Origin: Acidobacteriota bacterium
Lineage (GTDB): Bacteria > Acidobacteriota > Terriglobia > Terriglobales > Acidobacteriaceae
Reading direction: 5' to 3'
Length of the DNA stretch: 9,949 bases
Assembly: GCA_021782675.1 (NCBI GenBank)
Contig: JAJXUS010000039.1
Coordinates: 1 to 9,949 of the forward strand
Shown here: one piece after another, positions 1-5,906 of the stretch
Numbering within the stretch: the stretch's first letter is position 1
Layout: the number at the start of each line of letters is the position of its first letter
Position numbers and translations under genes: made by a program
The notes under the pieces: model-generated
Told to the model about the DNA's origin: nothing
Seen by the model: only the letters and a program-made list of their open reading frames with translations
Databases searched by the model: none

Positions 1-783
1 GGGCTCAGGCCGCGCCGCCGCACGATCCATCAGCGCACGGCCCGCACCCAGAGAGCCGGTAAAGCCGACGGCCTTGACGCCGGGATGCTCCACCAGCATC
101 ACCCCCACCTGCGTGCCGCTGTCCAGCAGGAACGAAAAGACGCCGCCCGGCAGTCCCTGTGCCCGCACGCTGTCGGCAATGGCGCGGGCAGCGATCTCTG
201 ACGTTCCGGGATGCGCAGGATGCGCCTTGACGATGACTGGATTGCCCGCAGCCAGCGCGGACGCGGTGTCGCCGCCGGCGACAGAAAATGCCAGCGGAAA
301 ATTGCTCGCGCCAAACACGGTCACCGGGCCCAGCGGCCGCAGCATGGAGCGAAGATCGGGCCGCGGCAGTGGCGTGCGGTCGGGCAGTGCGCGGTCAATG
401 CGCGCGTTGACCCACGAACCCTCCTCCGCTACCTGCGCAAACAGGCGCAACTGGCCGGTGGTGCGGGCCAGCTCCCCCTGCAGCCGCGCCATGGGCAGCG
501 CCGTTTCAAGGTGCGCCCGCTCGGTCAGCGGCTCTCGAACCCGCTCTAGCCGGTCGGCGATGGCGCGCAGCAGCGCCCCGCGCACCTTACCGGAGCTGGC
601 GCCAAAGCTGGCAAACGCCGCATGCGCGGCTTGCACTGCCTGGTCAACGGTGGCGTCGGTCGCAGAGAAAAACTCTGGCTCCAGCGCTGTGCCGGTCGTT
701 GGATTGACGCCGCGAAAAGTAGCGCCGGCCTGCGCCGGGGGTGCAGGATCTCCAGCAATGAGTGAGTGACCGCGAATCTCCAC
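1..783 (-). CDS. 2-oxoglutarate-semialdehyde dehydrogenase (ALDH family), N-terminal part, cut by window edge
   Basis: Predicted cytoplasmic NAD(P)+-dependent oxidation of 2-oxoglutarate semialdehyde to 2-oxoglutarate, the last step of hydroxyproline catabolism. Only residues 1-261 are in the window. The start is GTG at 781-783; the frame has a TAG two codons upstream, and an AAAGGTAGG ribosome-binding site lies 5 nt before it, so no earlier start is possible. The piece carries the ALDH coenzyme-binding half: FGASNFPLAFSVAGGD (about 157-172, with the conserved oxyanion Asn161), IVKAHPAHPG (184-193, coenzyme-binding Lys186) and FTGS (241-244). The GASNFPLAFS and KAHPAHP variants are, from family knowledge, typical of the KGSADH branch rather than betaine- or succinate-semialdehyde dehydrogenases. 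The catalytic Glu and Cys would lie beyond position 1 and cannot be checked. It is 6 nt downstream of the deaminase gene that would supply its substrate. ALDH family is certain; the substrate rests on motif style and context. Confidence 0.88.
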   Translation of the reverse strand, partial: MEIRGHSLIAGDPAPPAQAGATFRGVNPTTGTALEPEFFSATDATVDQAVQAAHAAFASFGASSGKVRGALLRAIADRLERVREPLTERAHLETALPMARLQGELARTTGQLRLFAQVAEEGSWVNARIDRALPDRTPLPRPDLRSMLRPLGPVTVFGASNFPLAFSVAGGDTASALAAGNPVIVKAHPAHPGTSEIAARAIADSVRAQGLPGGVFSFLLDSGTQVGVMLVEHPGVKAVGFTGSLGAGRALMDRAAARPEP

Positions 784-789
784 GAAAGC

Positions 790-1728
790 CTACCTTTCTT
801 TGCCGGGTGCCGTTCCGGCCGGCATGGGCGTGGAGCGCACCGCCGGCCGGCTGCACATCGCCGCGCGAATCATGGCGAGGTTCTGCTCCAGCTCCTCGCC
901 GGCCAGCGGCAGCCGCGGCCCGCGCACGCGCGCGTTGCCCACTCCCAGCTCCTGCTGTACCAGTTTGATGAGCTGGATGAACTTCGGCACCGTATCCATG
1001 CGCAGCAGCGGCAGGAACCACTGATAGAGCGCAAACGCCTCCTTCGATTTGCCCTGCGCGGCAAGCTGAAACAGCTCGACCGACTCACGCGGCAGAGCAT
1101 TCACCAGCCCCGCGATCCAGCCCACGGCCCCTGCGGCGATCCCTTCAACGATTGCGTCATCGACGCCGACAAAAATCTTCAACCGGTCGCCGCACACCTC
1201 GCGCACCGCTGTGACGCGGCGCACATCGGTGCTGGATTCCTTCACCGCGGCCAGGTTTGGCAACTGCTGAGCCAGCTCGGCAATCTGCGACGGCAGAAAA
1301 TCTGTGCCGTAGGAAACGGGATTGTTGTAAAGCATGCAGGGCAGCGGTGTGGCGCGGATGACCGCCGACATATAGGTGGACATTTCGCGCCAGTCGCCGC
1401 GATACACGTAGGGCGGCAGCACCATCAGCCCGGAGCAGCCCGCATCGGCCGCGGCTTTCGCCAGTGCGATCGCCTCCTCCGTAGCCAACGCGGAGATCGC
1501 GGCGACCACCGGCGCGCGATCGCACACGGCGCGCACCGCGTGCCTCATGATGGACTCCTTCTCCGCAGATGTAAGCGTCGCCGCTTCCCCAAGGGAGCCG
1601 AGCAGCACAAGGCCGCTGCAGCCGTTGTCGAGCATCCAGCGCATGTGAGCGGCGAGAAAATCGTGGTCCACCTGCAGCTTTGCGTCAAACGGGGTGGTCA
1701 GTGCGGGCATTACGCCAGTCCATTGCAT
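790..1728 (-). CDS. lhpC: DHDPS/NAL-family lyase, probable 1-pyrroline-4-hydroxy-2-carboxylate deaminase
   Basis: Predicted to convert 1-pyrroline-4-hydroxy-2-carboxylate to 2-oxoglutarate semialdehyde and ammonia through a Schiff-base intermediate. The 312-residue protein is a TIM barrel of the dihydrodipicolinate synthase family: GSLGE (44-48) matches the substrate-carboxylate loop (GTTGE in true DHDPS), MLYNNP (132-137) gives the conserved Tyr134, and AVKESS (161-166) gives the Schiff-base lysine Lys163. The second Thr of the DHDPS loop is Leu46 here, which argues against lysine biosynthesis. The ATG at 1726-1728 has an AGGAG 9 nt upstream, inside the end of the preceding gene, and starts one codon after that gene's stop. 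It lies between the dehydrogenase subunits that would make its substrate and the aldehyde dehydrogenase that would use its product. Alternatives are 2-keto-3-deoxy-pentonate dehydratase, which also yields the same semialdehyde, or another NAL-type aldolase; the epimerase and dehydrogenase neighbours favour the hydroxyproline role. The symbol is by analogy with Pseudomonas. Confidence 0.85.
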   Translation of the reverse strand: MQWTGVMPALTTPFDAKLQVDHDFLAAHMRWMLDNGCSGLVLLGSLGEAATLTSAEKESIMRHAVRAVCDRAPVVAAISALATEEAIALAKAAADAGCSGLMVLPPYVYRGDWREMSTYMSAVIRATPLPCMLYNNPVSYGTDFLPSQIAELAQQLPNLAAVKESSTDVRRVTAVREVCGDRLKIFVGVDDAIVEGIAAGAVGWIAGLVNALPRESVELFQLAAQGKSKEAFALYQWFLPLLRMDTVPKFIQLIKLVQQELGVGNARVRGPRLPLAGEELEQNLAMIRAAMCSRPAVRSTPMPAGTAPGKER

Positions 1729-1731
1729 CGT

Positions 1732-3030
1732 TCAATTCTCCTGGATTGCGGATAGTTCTGCCGGCGCGGAAGCGGTTGGCCCCGCGAGGCTTGCGATGGA
1801 AACAGGAAAGATGGGCGGACGCACGGAGTCCGGCGACCACTCTAAAAGAAAGTTAAGCGCGCTGCCGCAGATGCGCCCCTGGCAGGGGCCCATGCCGCAG
1901 CGGGTCTGCAGCTTGGCGGCGCGCCAGCCGGTGTACTGCGAAACCGTCCGCCACGTGACGTCTTCGCAGCGGCAGACGATCGTGTCTGCTTTTGATAATG
2001 AGTGGAGCTCCTGTCGCAGCGCGAAGGTAACGGCCAACTGCGCGGCAAACGCGCGTAAACGGTCGCGCCGCGGGATACGTGCCTGCGCAGCGCGAATGGC
2101 TCCCGCCGCGGCCAATCCGGCCACTTCGCCTTCGGCCAGCGAGAGTTCCAGCCCGCCAATGCCGGTCGGCTCCCCGGCGCAAAAAACGTTGGCGATCAAT
2201 GTCTGCTGCAGGGCGTCCACGGTGACGAAGCCCTGCTGCAGCGTACAGCCCAGCAGGCTGGCCAGCTCAGTGTTCGGCACCAGATGAAATCCGCAGGCAA
2301 GCAGATCGCAGGGAACGGTCCATTGACGCGTGCCGTTCGAGAGGGTGACGGATTCGAGCGTTTTGCCGCCGTGCGCGGCGACCGGCCAGCAACCGGCGTG
2401 AAAGGGAGTACCGCGCGTGCGCCAGCGATATCCGGCGGCCTGCCAAAGCCGCGATGTATGGGCGATGGATGCGCCGAAACGCAGCAGACTCCGCCAGCTC
2501 GCCTGCTCGCAGACAGCGGAGACGCGCGCGCCGGTTTCGCGCAGGTACGCAGCCACAGCCAGCAGCAACGGCCCGCTGCCAGCCACCACCACGCGCTGGT
2601 CGCGGACGGGCAGGCCCGCTTTTACCATGGCCTGCAGTCCGCCCGCACCGTAGACGCCGGGCAGCGTCCAGCCGGGGAAAGGCAGAAAAAGCTCTCGCGC
2701 GCCGGTCGCCAGGACCACCTTGCTGTAGCGCAGGTCGACCCGTTGACCGTTTTGTTCCGCGGCCAGCAGTCCATCGCCGGGAACATCGAAGACGCGGCAA
2801 CCGTGAAGACTGGTGATTGCGGGGTTCTGTTGCAGGCGGTGCAGCCACCGCTCCTTCGCACGGGAAACTGCATCGCGGTGTGCCGTCGAAGGTCCGCGCC
2901 AGATCTGGCCGCCGGGCGCGGGGTTGTCATCGAGCAGCGCAACCCGCCGGCCCTGCTCCGCCGCAGCGCAGGCGGCTGCAATGCCCGCGGGGCCTGCACC
3001 GACGACTACGATGTCGAAGCTGCGGGTCAT
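1732..3030 (-). CDS. D-hydroxyproline dehydrogenase, FAD / BFD-type [2Fe-2S] subunit (SoxA/OoxA-like)
   Basis: 432-residue flavoprotein subunit, predicted to pass electrons within a heteromeric D-hydroxyproline dehydrogenase. Domains in order: N-terminal FAD Rossmann motif VVVGAGPAGIAAA (8-20) with GGQIW (40-44); VVLATGARE (105-113); a second dinucleotide-binding motif VVVAGSGPLLLAVA (147-160); a FAD-closing segment NVFCAGEPTGIGG (281-293); and a C-terminal BFD-like [2Fe-2S] domain. Probable ligands are Cys353 and Cys355 (VCRCED) and Cys383 and Cys388 (GPCQGRIC), with an extra Cys378. This pyridine-nucleotide-disulfide-reductase plus BFD layout is that of the subunits found in heteromeric sarcosine, octopine/nopaline and D-hydroxyproline dehydrogenases. 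The ATG overlaps the stop of the small Fe-S subunit gene as ATGA, and a GGAGGTG lies 8 nt upstream. The C-terminal ~30 residues, rich in Pro, Ala and Ser, look unstructured. Family assignment is firm; the substrate comes from the neighbours. Confidence 0.87.
   Translation of the reverse strand: MTRSFDIVVVGAGPAGIAAACAAAEQGRRVALLDDNPAPGGQIWRGPSTAHRDAVSRAKERWLHRLQQNPAITSLHGCRVFDVPGDGLLAAEQNGQRVDLRYSKVVLATGARELFLPFPGWTLPGVYGAGGLQAMVKAGLPVRDQRVVVAGSGPLLLAVAAYLRETGARVSAVCEQASWRSLLRFGASIAHTSRLWQAAGYRWRTRGTPFHAGCWPVAAHGGKTLESVTLSNGTRQWTVPCDLLACGFHLVPNTELASLLGCTLQQGFVTVDALQQTLIANVFCAGEPTGIGGLELSLAEGEVAGLAAAGAIRAAQARIPRRDRLRAFAAQLAVTFALRQELHSLSKADTIVCRCEDVTWRTVSQYTGWRAAKLQTRCGMGPCQGRICGSALNFLLEWSPDSVRPPIFPVSIASLAGPTASAPAELSAIQEN
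1738..1742 (-). promoter_or_regulatory. Ribosome-binding site of the deaminase gene
   Basis: AGGAG on the minus strand, 9 nt before the ATG of the DHDPS-family gene. It lies within the last codons of the upstream dehydrogenase subunit, so translation of the two genes is probably coupled. Confidence 0.6.
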
Positions 3031-3269
3031 TCTGTCCGCACCTCCATGCCGTCGCGGCAGACAATCTGACAGGTGCGCTGATGCGGCCCGCCGTCAACGA
3101 TGGCGCGACACTCAAAGCAGATGCCCATGGCGCAAAATGCAGCGCGCGGCTCGCCGCTGACTGACGTGCGGCAGGCAGCCCCGGCAATGGCCAGCGCCAC
3201 CGCAACGGTTGCCCCTGCGGGCACCGTAAGCGCGCGGCCGTTAACGGTGAGACGCACGGTATCAGTCAT
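3027..3269 (-). CDS. D-hydroxyproline dehydrogenase, small [2Fe-2S] ferredoxin-like subunit
   Basis: 80-residue (2Fe-2S)-binding protein of the Fer2_4 type. A short ubiquitin-like beta-grasp start (VRLTVNGRALTVPAGATV, 5-22) is followed by the cluster loop SGEPRAAFCAMGICFEC (38-54) and RTC (65-67). Probable ligands are Cys46, Cys51, Cys54 and Cys67; Cys33 and Cys71 are extra. From family knowledge such small proteins form one subunit of heteromeric D-hydroxyproline, sarcosine and octopine dehydrogenases and relay electrons between the two flavoproteins. The same frame stays open upstream to 3449, but that extension lies entirely inside the preceding gene and does not look like ferredoxin; the ATG at 3267-3269 gives the usual family length and N-terminus. 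It overlaps the catalytic-subunit gene by 8 nt and the FAD/BFD gene by 4 nt. No strong Shine-Dalgarno is visible, so translation is probably coupled. Confidence 0.88.
   Translation of the reverse strand: MTDTVRLTVNGRALTVPAGATVAVALAIAGAACRTSVSGEPRAAFCAMGICFECRAIVDGGPHQRTCQIVCRDGMEVRTE
3039..3045 (-). promoter_or_regulatory. Strong ribosome-binding site before the FAD/BFD subunit
   Basis: GGAGGTG on the minus strand, 8 nt before the ATG at 3028-3030. It lies inside the coding end of the small [2Fe-2S] subunit gene. It is one of the best Shine-Dalgarno matches in the operon and supports this start. Confidence 0.65.
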
Positions 3270-4395
3270 GCGCGCCTGTTTTCTGAGCGTTTTCAAACCG
3301 CGCGGGCAGATACGGCTCAGCAGCGATGGGTGAGGGCCGCCCGAGAAGCTGATCCGCCAGCAGACGCGCGGTCGCAAGCGAGGTCGTAATGCCCAGCCCT
3401 TCATGACCGGTGGCGAGCCATACGCTGGCATCAGCGAGGGAGGGCCCAATCAGCGGCAGCTTGTCCGGCGTTGCGGCACGGAACCCCGTCCAGATACGCA
3501 ACGCGGAGAGCGCACCGATGCCCGGCGCATAGTGCTCGGCCCGCTCGATCATGGCCTGCACGATCCGGCCATCCACGGCGGAAGACTCATCCGTGTACTG
3601 ACGCGACGATCCAAGCAGCATCTGCCCGGTGCGGCGCGGCTGCAGATTAAAGGCGACCGAGTCGGCGCTGACCGAGTGTGCGCTCTTCAGATAGCCCAGC
3701 TCAATGAGCTGATGGCGGCAGAAGCCAGGATAGCGATCGGTGATGACGAGGTGACCTTTGCGTTTGCGAATGGGCAGGCCCGGCGTCAACTGGCCGGCAG
3801 AGGCGCCCGCAGCGTTCACGATGACATCTGCATGCAGACTGGAGCCATCGCGCAGGGTGACGGTATGGTTCTGCGCAGATGCAACCGGCGTGTCCGCAAG
3901 AAACTTTGCGCTGCTGGCAACGGCACGTTCCACCAGAAAGCGCGCAGCCACCGGTGGATACAGGACTGCGTCGCCGGGCACCAGCAGGCCCCCGGCAAGT
4001 CCCGCGGCGAGATTTGGCTCGGCCGCATGCAACCCGGCAGCATCGAGGATCTCCGTCTCCACACCGGCTGCTCCATAGGTCGCGTGCTTCCGGTGCACCT
4101 CCGCCATCTCTTCTTCATCCTGTGCAATCCAAAGGGTGCCGCAGCGGTCGAACTCAACGGTATCGGGTAGCGAGGGTGCGAGGTTATCCCACAACTGGCG
4201 GGAAAGATGCGTGAGTGCAAGCTGCGCGGGCGAGTCATCCATGACGACGATGTGGCCCATGCCCGCGGCCGTTGCATCGGTGCCGGGCTGCGCCTGCTCC
4301 AGCAGCGTGACGCGTAGGCCGGCGTGCGCCAGCTCCGCCGCACAGGCAGCGCCCACGATGCCAGCGCCAATGACGATTGCGTCGCGCGCCGCCAT
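3262..4395 (-). CDS. D-hydroxyproline dehydrogenase, DAO-type FAD catalytic subunit
   Basis: 377-residue FAD-dependent oxidoreductase of the glycine oxidase / D-amino-acid oxidase (DAO) family, predicted to oxidise cis-4-hydroxy-D-proline to 1-pyrroline-4-hydroxy-2-carboxylate. The N-terminus has the dinucleotide-binding fold AIVIGAGIVGAACAAEL (6-22) with Glu33 at the end of the second strand to hold the FAD ribose. TDATAAGMGHIV (39-50) is the following FAD-contact loop, and ATGHEGLGIT (328-337) is the C-terminal FAD-binding motif typical of DAO proteins. There is no signal peptide or membrane segment. The ATG overlaps the epimerase stop by one base (TGATG), and the product of the epimerase, cis-4-hydroxy-D-proline, would be its substrate. 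In heteromeric relatives this subunit works with the two Fe-S/FAD subunits encoded next. Sarcosine or D-proline oxidation cannot be excluded by sequence alone. Confidence 0.87.
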   Translation of the reverse strand: MAARDAIVIGAGIVGAACAAELAHAGLRVTLLEQAQPGTDATAAGMGHIVVMDDSPAQLALTHLSRQLWDNLAPSLPDTVEFDRCGTLWIAQDEEEMAEVHRKHATYGAAGVETEILDAAGLHAAEPNLAAGLAGGLLVPGDAVLYPPVAARFLVERAVASSAKFLADTPVASAQNHTVTLRDGSSLHADVIVNAAGASAGQLTPGLPIRKRKGHLVITDRYPGFCRHQLIELGYLKSAHSVSADSVAFNLQPRRTGQMLLGSSRQYTDESSAVDGRIVQAMIERAEHYAPGIGALSALRIWTGFRAATPDKLPLIGPSLADASVWLATGHEGLGITTSLATARLLADQLLGRPSPIAAEPYLPARFENAQKTGAHD

Positions 4396-5351
4396 CAGGC
4401 GGAGATTCCGTCGCGCAGCGGATCGTCCGGATCGAAGAACAGCGTGGTCTCGCCGGTCACATAGGCAGCGCCGGTGATGCTGGGCACAATGCTATTCCCT
4501 TCCAGCTCAATCGATCCTTCGAACATGGTGCCGAGCACTCCCTGCTGCCGCCAAATCCGGCCCGACTGCAATTTGCCCTCGGCGTACAGGCAGGCCAGGC
4601 GCGCGCTGGTGCCCGTGCCGCAAGGTGAGCGGTCATACGCATCGCCCGGGCAGAGGACGAAGTTACGGCTGTCGGCGGACGCAGTGTCTGGCTTGCCATA
4701 TAGCTCGATGTGATCGATTTCTCCGCCATTGTCGCCAGTGATGCCGGCATCGCGCAGAGCGTGGCGGATGGCGCGGGTGTACGCGGTGAGCGGTTCGCAG
4801 TTGGCCAGCGTGAGCGGGCGCTCAACCTCGCGCGCGAGAAAAAACCAGTTGCCCCCCCAGGCCACGTCGCCGGTAACGAGGCCGTAGCCGGGCACATCCA
4901 CGCGCACATCGGTATGGCTGCGATAGCTGGGAATGTTCCGGACAGTCACGCGATGGGCGTCGTGTAGCGTAGCCGTGACATTGCCCACGGGTGTCTCCAG
5001 TCGATGCACGCCGGGCGCAATCCTTCCCGCATGCGCCAGGGAGACCATTACGCCGATGGTGCCGTGGCCGCACATGCCCAGATAGCCGGCGTTGTTGAAG
5101 AAGATGACACCCGCGGTGCAGCCCGGCGCCTGCGGCGGACAGAGCAGCGCGCCGACGAGAATGTCCGAACCGCGCGGCTCCAGCAGCACCCGGCGGCGGA
5201 AGACATCGTGCTGGTCGCGCAGCACAGAGAGCTGATGGGCGACGGGGCCGCCGCCAAGATCGGGCGTGCCGTCCATGACCAGACGCGTGGGTTCGCCCGC
5301 CGTGTGCGAGTCGAGGACAGAAATGCGCAGCAGACTGCGGGCAGAGTGCAT
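4395..5351 (-). CDS. lhpA: 4-hydroxyproline 2-epimerase (proline racemase family)
   Basis: Cofactor-independent epimerase predicted to convert trans-4-hydroxy-L-proline to cis-4-hydroxy-D-proline, the entry step of the pathway. With the ATG at 5349-5351 it is 318 residues, normal for the family. [12 protein letters not shown] (12-23) is the family N-terminal signature. MCGHGT (93-98) supplies Cys94, and [11 protein letters not shown] (240-250) supplies Cys244, the two catalytic thiols that remove and add the alpha proton from opposite faces. Having both Cys excludes the related trans-3-hydroxyproline dehydratases, in which the second is a Thr. Proline racemase itself is the main alternative; the downstream dehydrogenase and deaminase favour hydroxyproline. 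An in-frame TTG at 5394-5396 would add 15 residues (mostly Gly, Ala, Cys and Pro) and has no ribosome-binding site, so it was not used. It is the first gene of the operon. No Shine-Dalgarno precedes the ATG, while a -10-like TAGAAT lies just upstream, so the message may be leaderless. The symbol is by analogy with Pseudomonas. Confidence 0.9.
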   Translation of the reverse strand: MHSARSLLRISVLDSHTAGEPTRLVMDGTPDLGGGPVAHQLSVLRDQHDVFRRRVLLEPRGSDILVGALLCPPQAPGCTAGVIFFNNAGYLGMCGHGTIGVMVSLAHAGRIAPGVHRLETPVGNVTATLHDAHRVTVRNIPSYRSHTDVRVDVPGYGLVTGDVAWGGNWFFLAREVERPLTLANCEPLTAYTRAIRHALRDAGITGDNGGEIDHIELYGKPDTASADSRNFVLCPGDAYDRSPCGTGTSARLACLYAEGKLQSGRIWRQQGVLGTMFEGSIELEGNSIVPSITGAAYVTGETTLFFDPDDPLRDGISA

Positions 5352-5358
5352 AGGCAAA

Positions 5359-5364
5359 ATTCTA
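5359..5364 (-). promoter_or_regulatory. Possible -10 element of the hydroxyproline operon
   Basis: TAGAAT on the minus strand (one mismatch to TATAAT), ending 7 nt before the ATG of the epimerase. Transcription would start at or within a base or two of the start codon. No good -35 hexamer is seen at 16-18 bp spacing, so a transcription activator may be needed, or the match may be chance. Confidence 0.35.
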
Positions 5365-5520
5365 TGCGCTGCGCCTCCGTCCGCGCAGCCGGGCAAGCGA
5401 CCGCCAGGTGGAATGGCGGACAGGTCGCGGACGTTTCGACGCGCAGGCCGCCAGCCAGAGAGCGCGCGACTCTCCGAAAGCGCGACCGCAGCCTAGAATC
5501 GCGACGTGCAAAATTTCTGC

Positions 5521-5526
5521 TTGACA
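5521..5526 (+). promoter_or_regulatory. Perfect -35 hexamer before the ArsR-type regulator
   Basis: TTGACA on the plus strand. At 17 bp spacing the -10 position is AACCCT (5544-5549), a poor match lying in the left arm of the 24-bp palindrome. The better-looking TAGGGT (5549-5554) is 22 bp away, which is too far for a standard sigma-70 promoter. Either way the initiation zone is covered by the palindrome, so a protein bound there would block RNA polymerase. Confidence 0.5.
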
Positions 5527-5537
5527 AAAGTCGTCTA

Positions 5538-5561
5538 TTCCACAACCCTAGGGTTGTGGAA
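5538..5561. promoter_or_regulatory. Perfect 24-bp palindrome, candidate operator of the ArsR-type regulator
   Basis: Each arm is 12 nt with no spacer: the left arm reads TTCCACAACCCT and the right arm is its exact reverse complement, centred on CTAG at 5548-5551. It lies 11 bp downstream of a TTGACA hexamer and includes the probable GTG start codon (5556-5558) of the winged-helix regulator. A symmetric site at the promoter of its own gene is what a dimeric ArsR-family repressor would bind, so negative autoregulation is the likely role. A perfect palindrome of this length is not expected by chance here. Binding by this protein is inferred. Confidence 0.75.
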
Positions 5562-5906
5562 GGACTGGACCTCACCTTTGCGGCTTTATCGGATCCCACC
5601 CGGCGGACGATGATCGAACGGCTCGCGCGCGGACCGGCTCCGGTGCATGAACTGACCGAACCGTTTGCCCTGTCGCAGCAGATGATTTCAAAACATATCG
5701 CCTTCCTGGTGCGGGCGCGGATCGTAGTCAAAACGAAGCGTGGACGGGAGAGTGTATGCACGCTTCGGCCAGAGGCCATCCAGCGGGTCGGCGAGTGGGC
5801 GATGAGCTATCGCCAGTTCTGGGAAGAGAGTCTGGACAAGCTGGATGTGGTGGTCCAGCAAATGAAGAAAGAGGAGAAGAAAGATGACAAAAAACACAAG
5901 CAGTGA
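5556..5906 (+). CDS. ArsR/SdpR-type winged-helix transcriptional regulator
   Basis: 116-residue DNA-binding protein. LDLTFAALSDPTRRTMIERLARG (4-26) is the conserved N-terminal signature of this non-metal-sensing ArsR branch. HELTEPFALSQQMISKHIAFL (31-51) is the helix-turn-helix, with the recognition helix around 40-51, and ARIVVKTKRGRESVCTLRP (54-72) is the beta-wing. The tail (103-116) is almost all Lys, Glu, Asp and His. There is one Cys (Cys68) and no CxC metal site, so metal sensing is unlikely. The start chosen is GTG at 5556-5558; it gives the usual family N-terminus, and the sequence before it is promoter and operator. No Shine-Dalgarno precedes it, consistent with a leaderless message. 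The stop lies 23 nt inside the following AHSA1 gene, forming the common ArsR-AHSA1 pair. It probably represses its own cassette through the palindrome; whether it also affects the divergent hydroxyproline operon is open. Confidence 0.88.
   Translation: MEGLDLTFAALSDPTRRTMIERLARGPAPVHELTEPFALSQQMISKHIAFLVRARIVVKTKRGRESVCTLRPEAIQRVGEWAMSYRQFWEESLDKLDVVVQQMKKEEKKDDKKHKQ
5871..5876 (+). promoter_or_regulatory. Ribosome-binding site of the AHSA1-domain gene
   Basis: GAGGAG lies 7 nt before the ATG at 5884, inside the Lys/Glu-rich end of the regulator gene. The purine-rich codons of that tail (AAG, GAG, AAA) thus also serve as the translation signal for the next gene. It supports ATG 5884 over the in-frame ATG at 5917. 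Confidence 0.65.

Noticed and set aside
790..1728. True dihydrodipicolinate synthase (DapA) for lysine and cell-wall synthesis
   Set aside because: The GTTGE loop is GSLGE, and the gene is embedded in an imino-acid catabolic operon between its likely substrate producer and product consumer.
1..1728. Non-phosphorylative pentose (Weimberg-type) pathway
   Set aside because: A DHDPS-family dehydratase plus KGSADH would fit, but no sugar-acid dehydratase or sugar dehydrogenase is present, while the proline-racemase-family gene and D-imino-acid dehydrogenase point to hydroxyproline.
766..1755. 329-residue open frame on the plus strand opposite the deaminase gene
   Set aside because: The minus-strand protein has clear DHDPS-family motifs, while this frame is His/Arg/Gln-rich with no family signature.
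3270..3449. 60-residue N-terminal extension of the small [2Fe-2S] subunit
   Set aside because: It is an open stretch opposite no stop codons but lies fully inside the DAO-type gene in another frame and has Arg/Pro-rich, non-ferredoxin content. The ATG at 3269 fits the family.
4395..5351. trans-3-hydroxy-L-proline dehydratase
   Set aside because: These relatives have Thr in place of the second catalytic Cys; here both Cys94 and Cys244 are present.
5352..5396. TTG start at 5394-5396 for the epimerase, adding 15 residues
   Set aside because: No ribosome-binding site precedes it, the added residues do not resemble the family N-terminus, and the -10-like TAGAAT lies within the extension. The ATG at 5351 gives the expected family start.
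5556..5906. Metal-sensing ArsR/SmtB repressor
   Set aside because: There is one Cys and no CxC in the DNA-binding helix; the N-terminal signature and AHSA1 partner match the non-metal branch.
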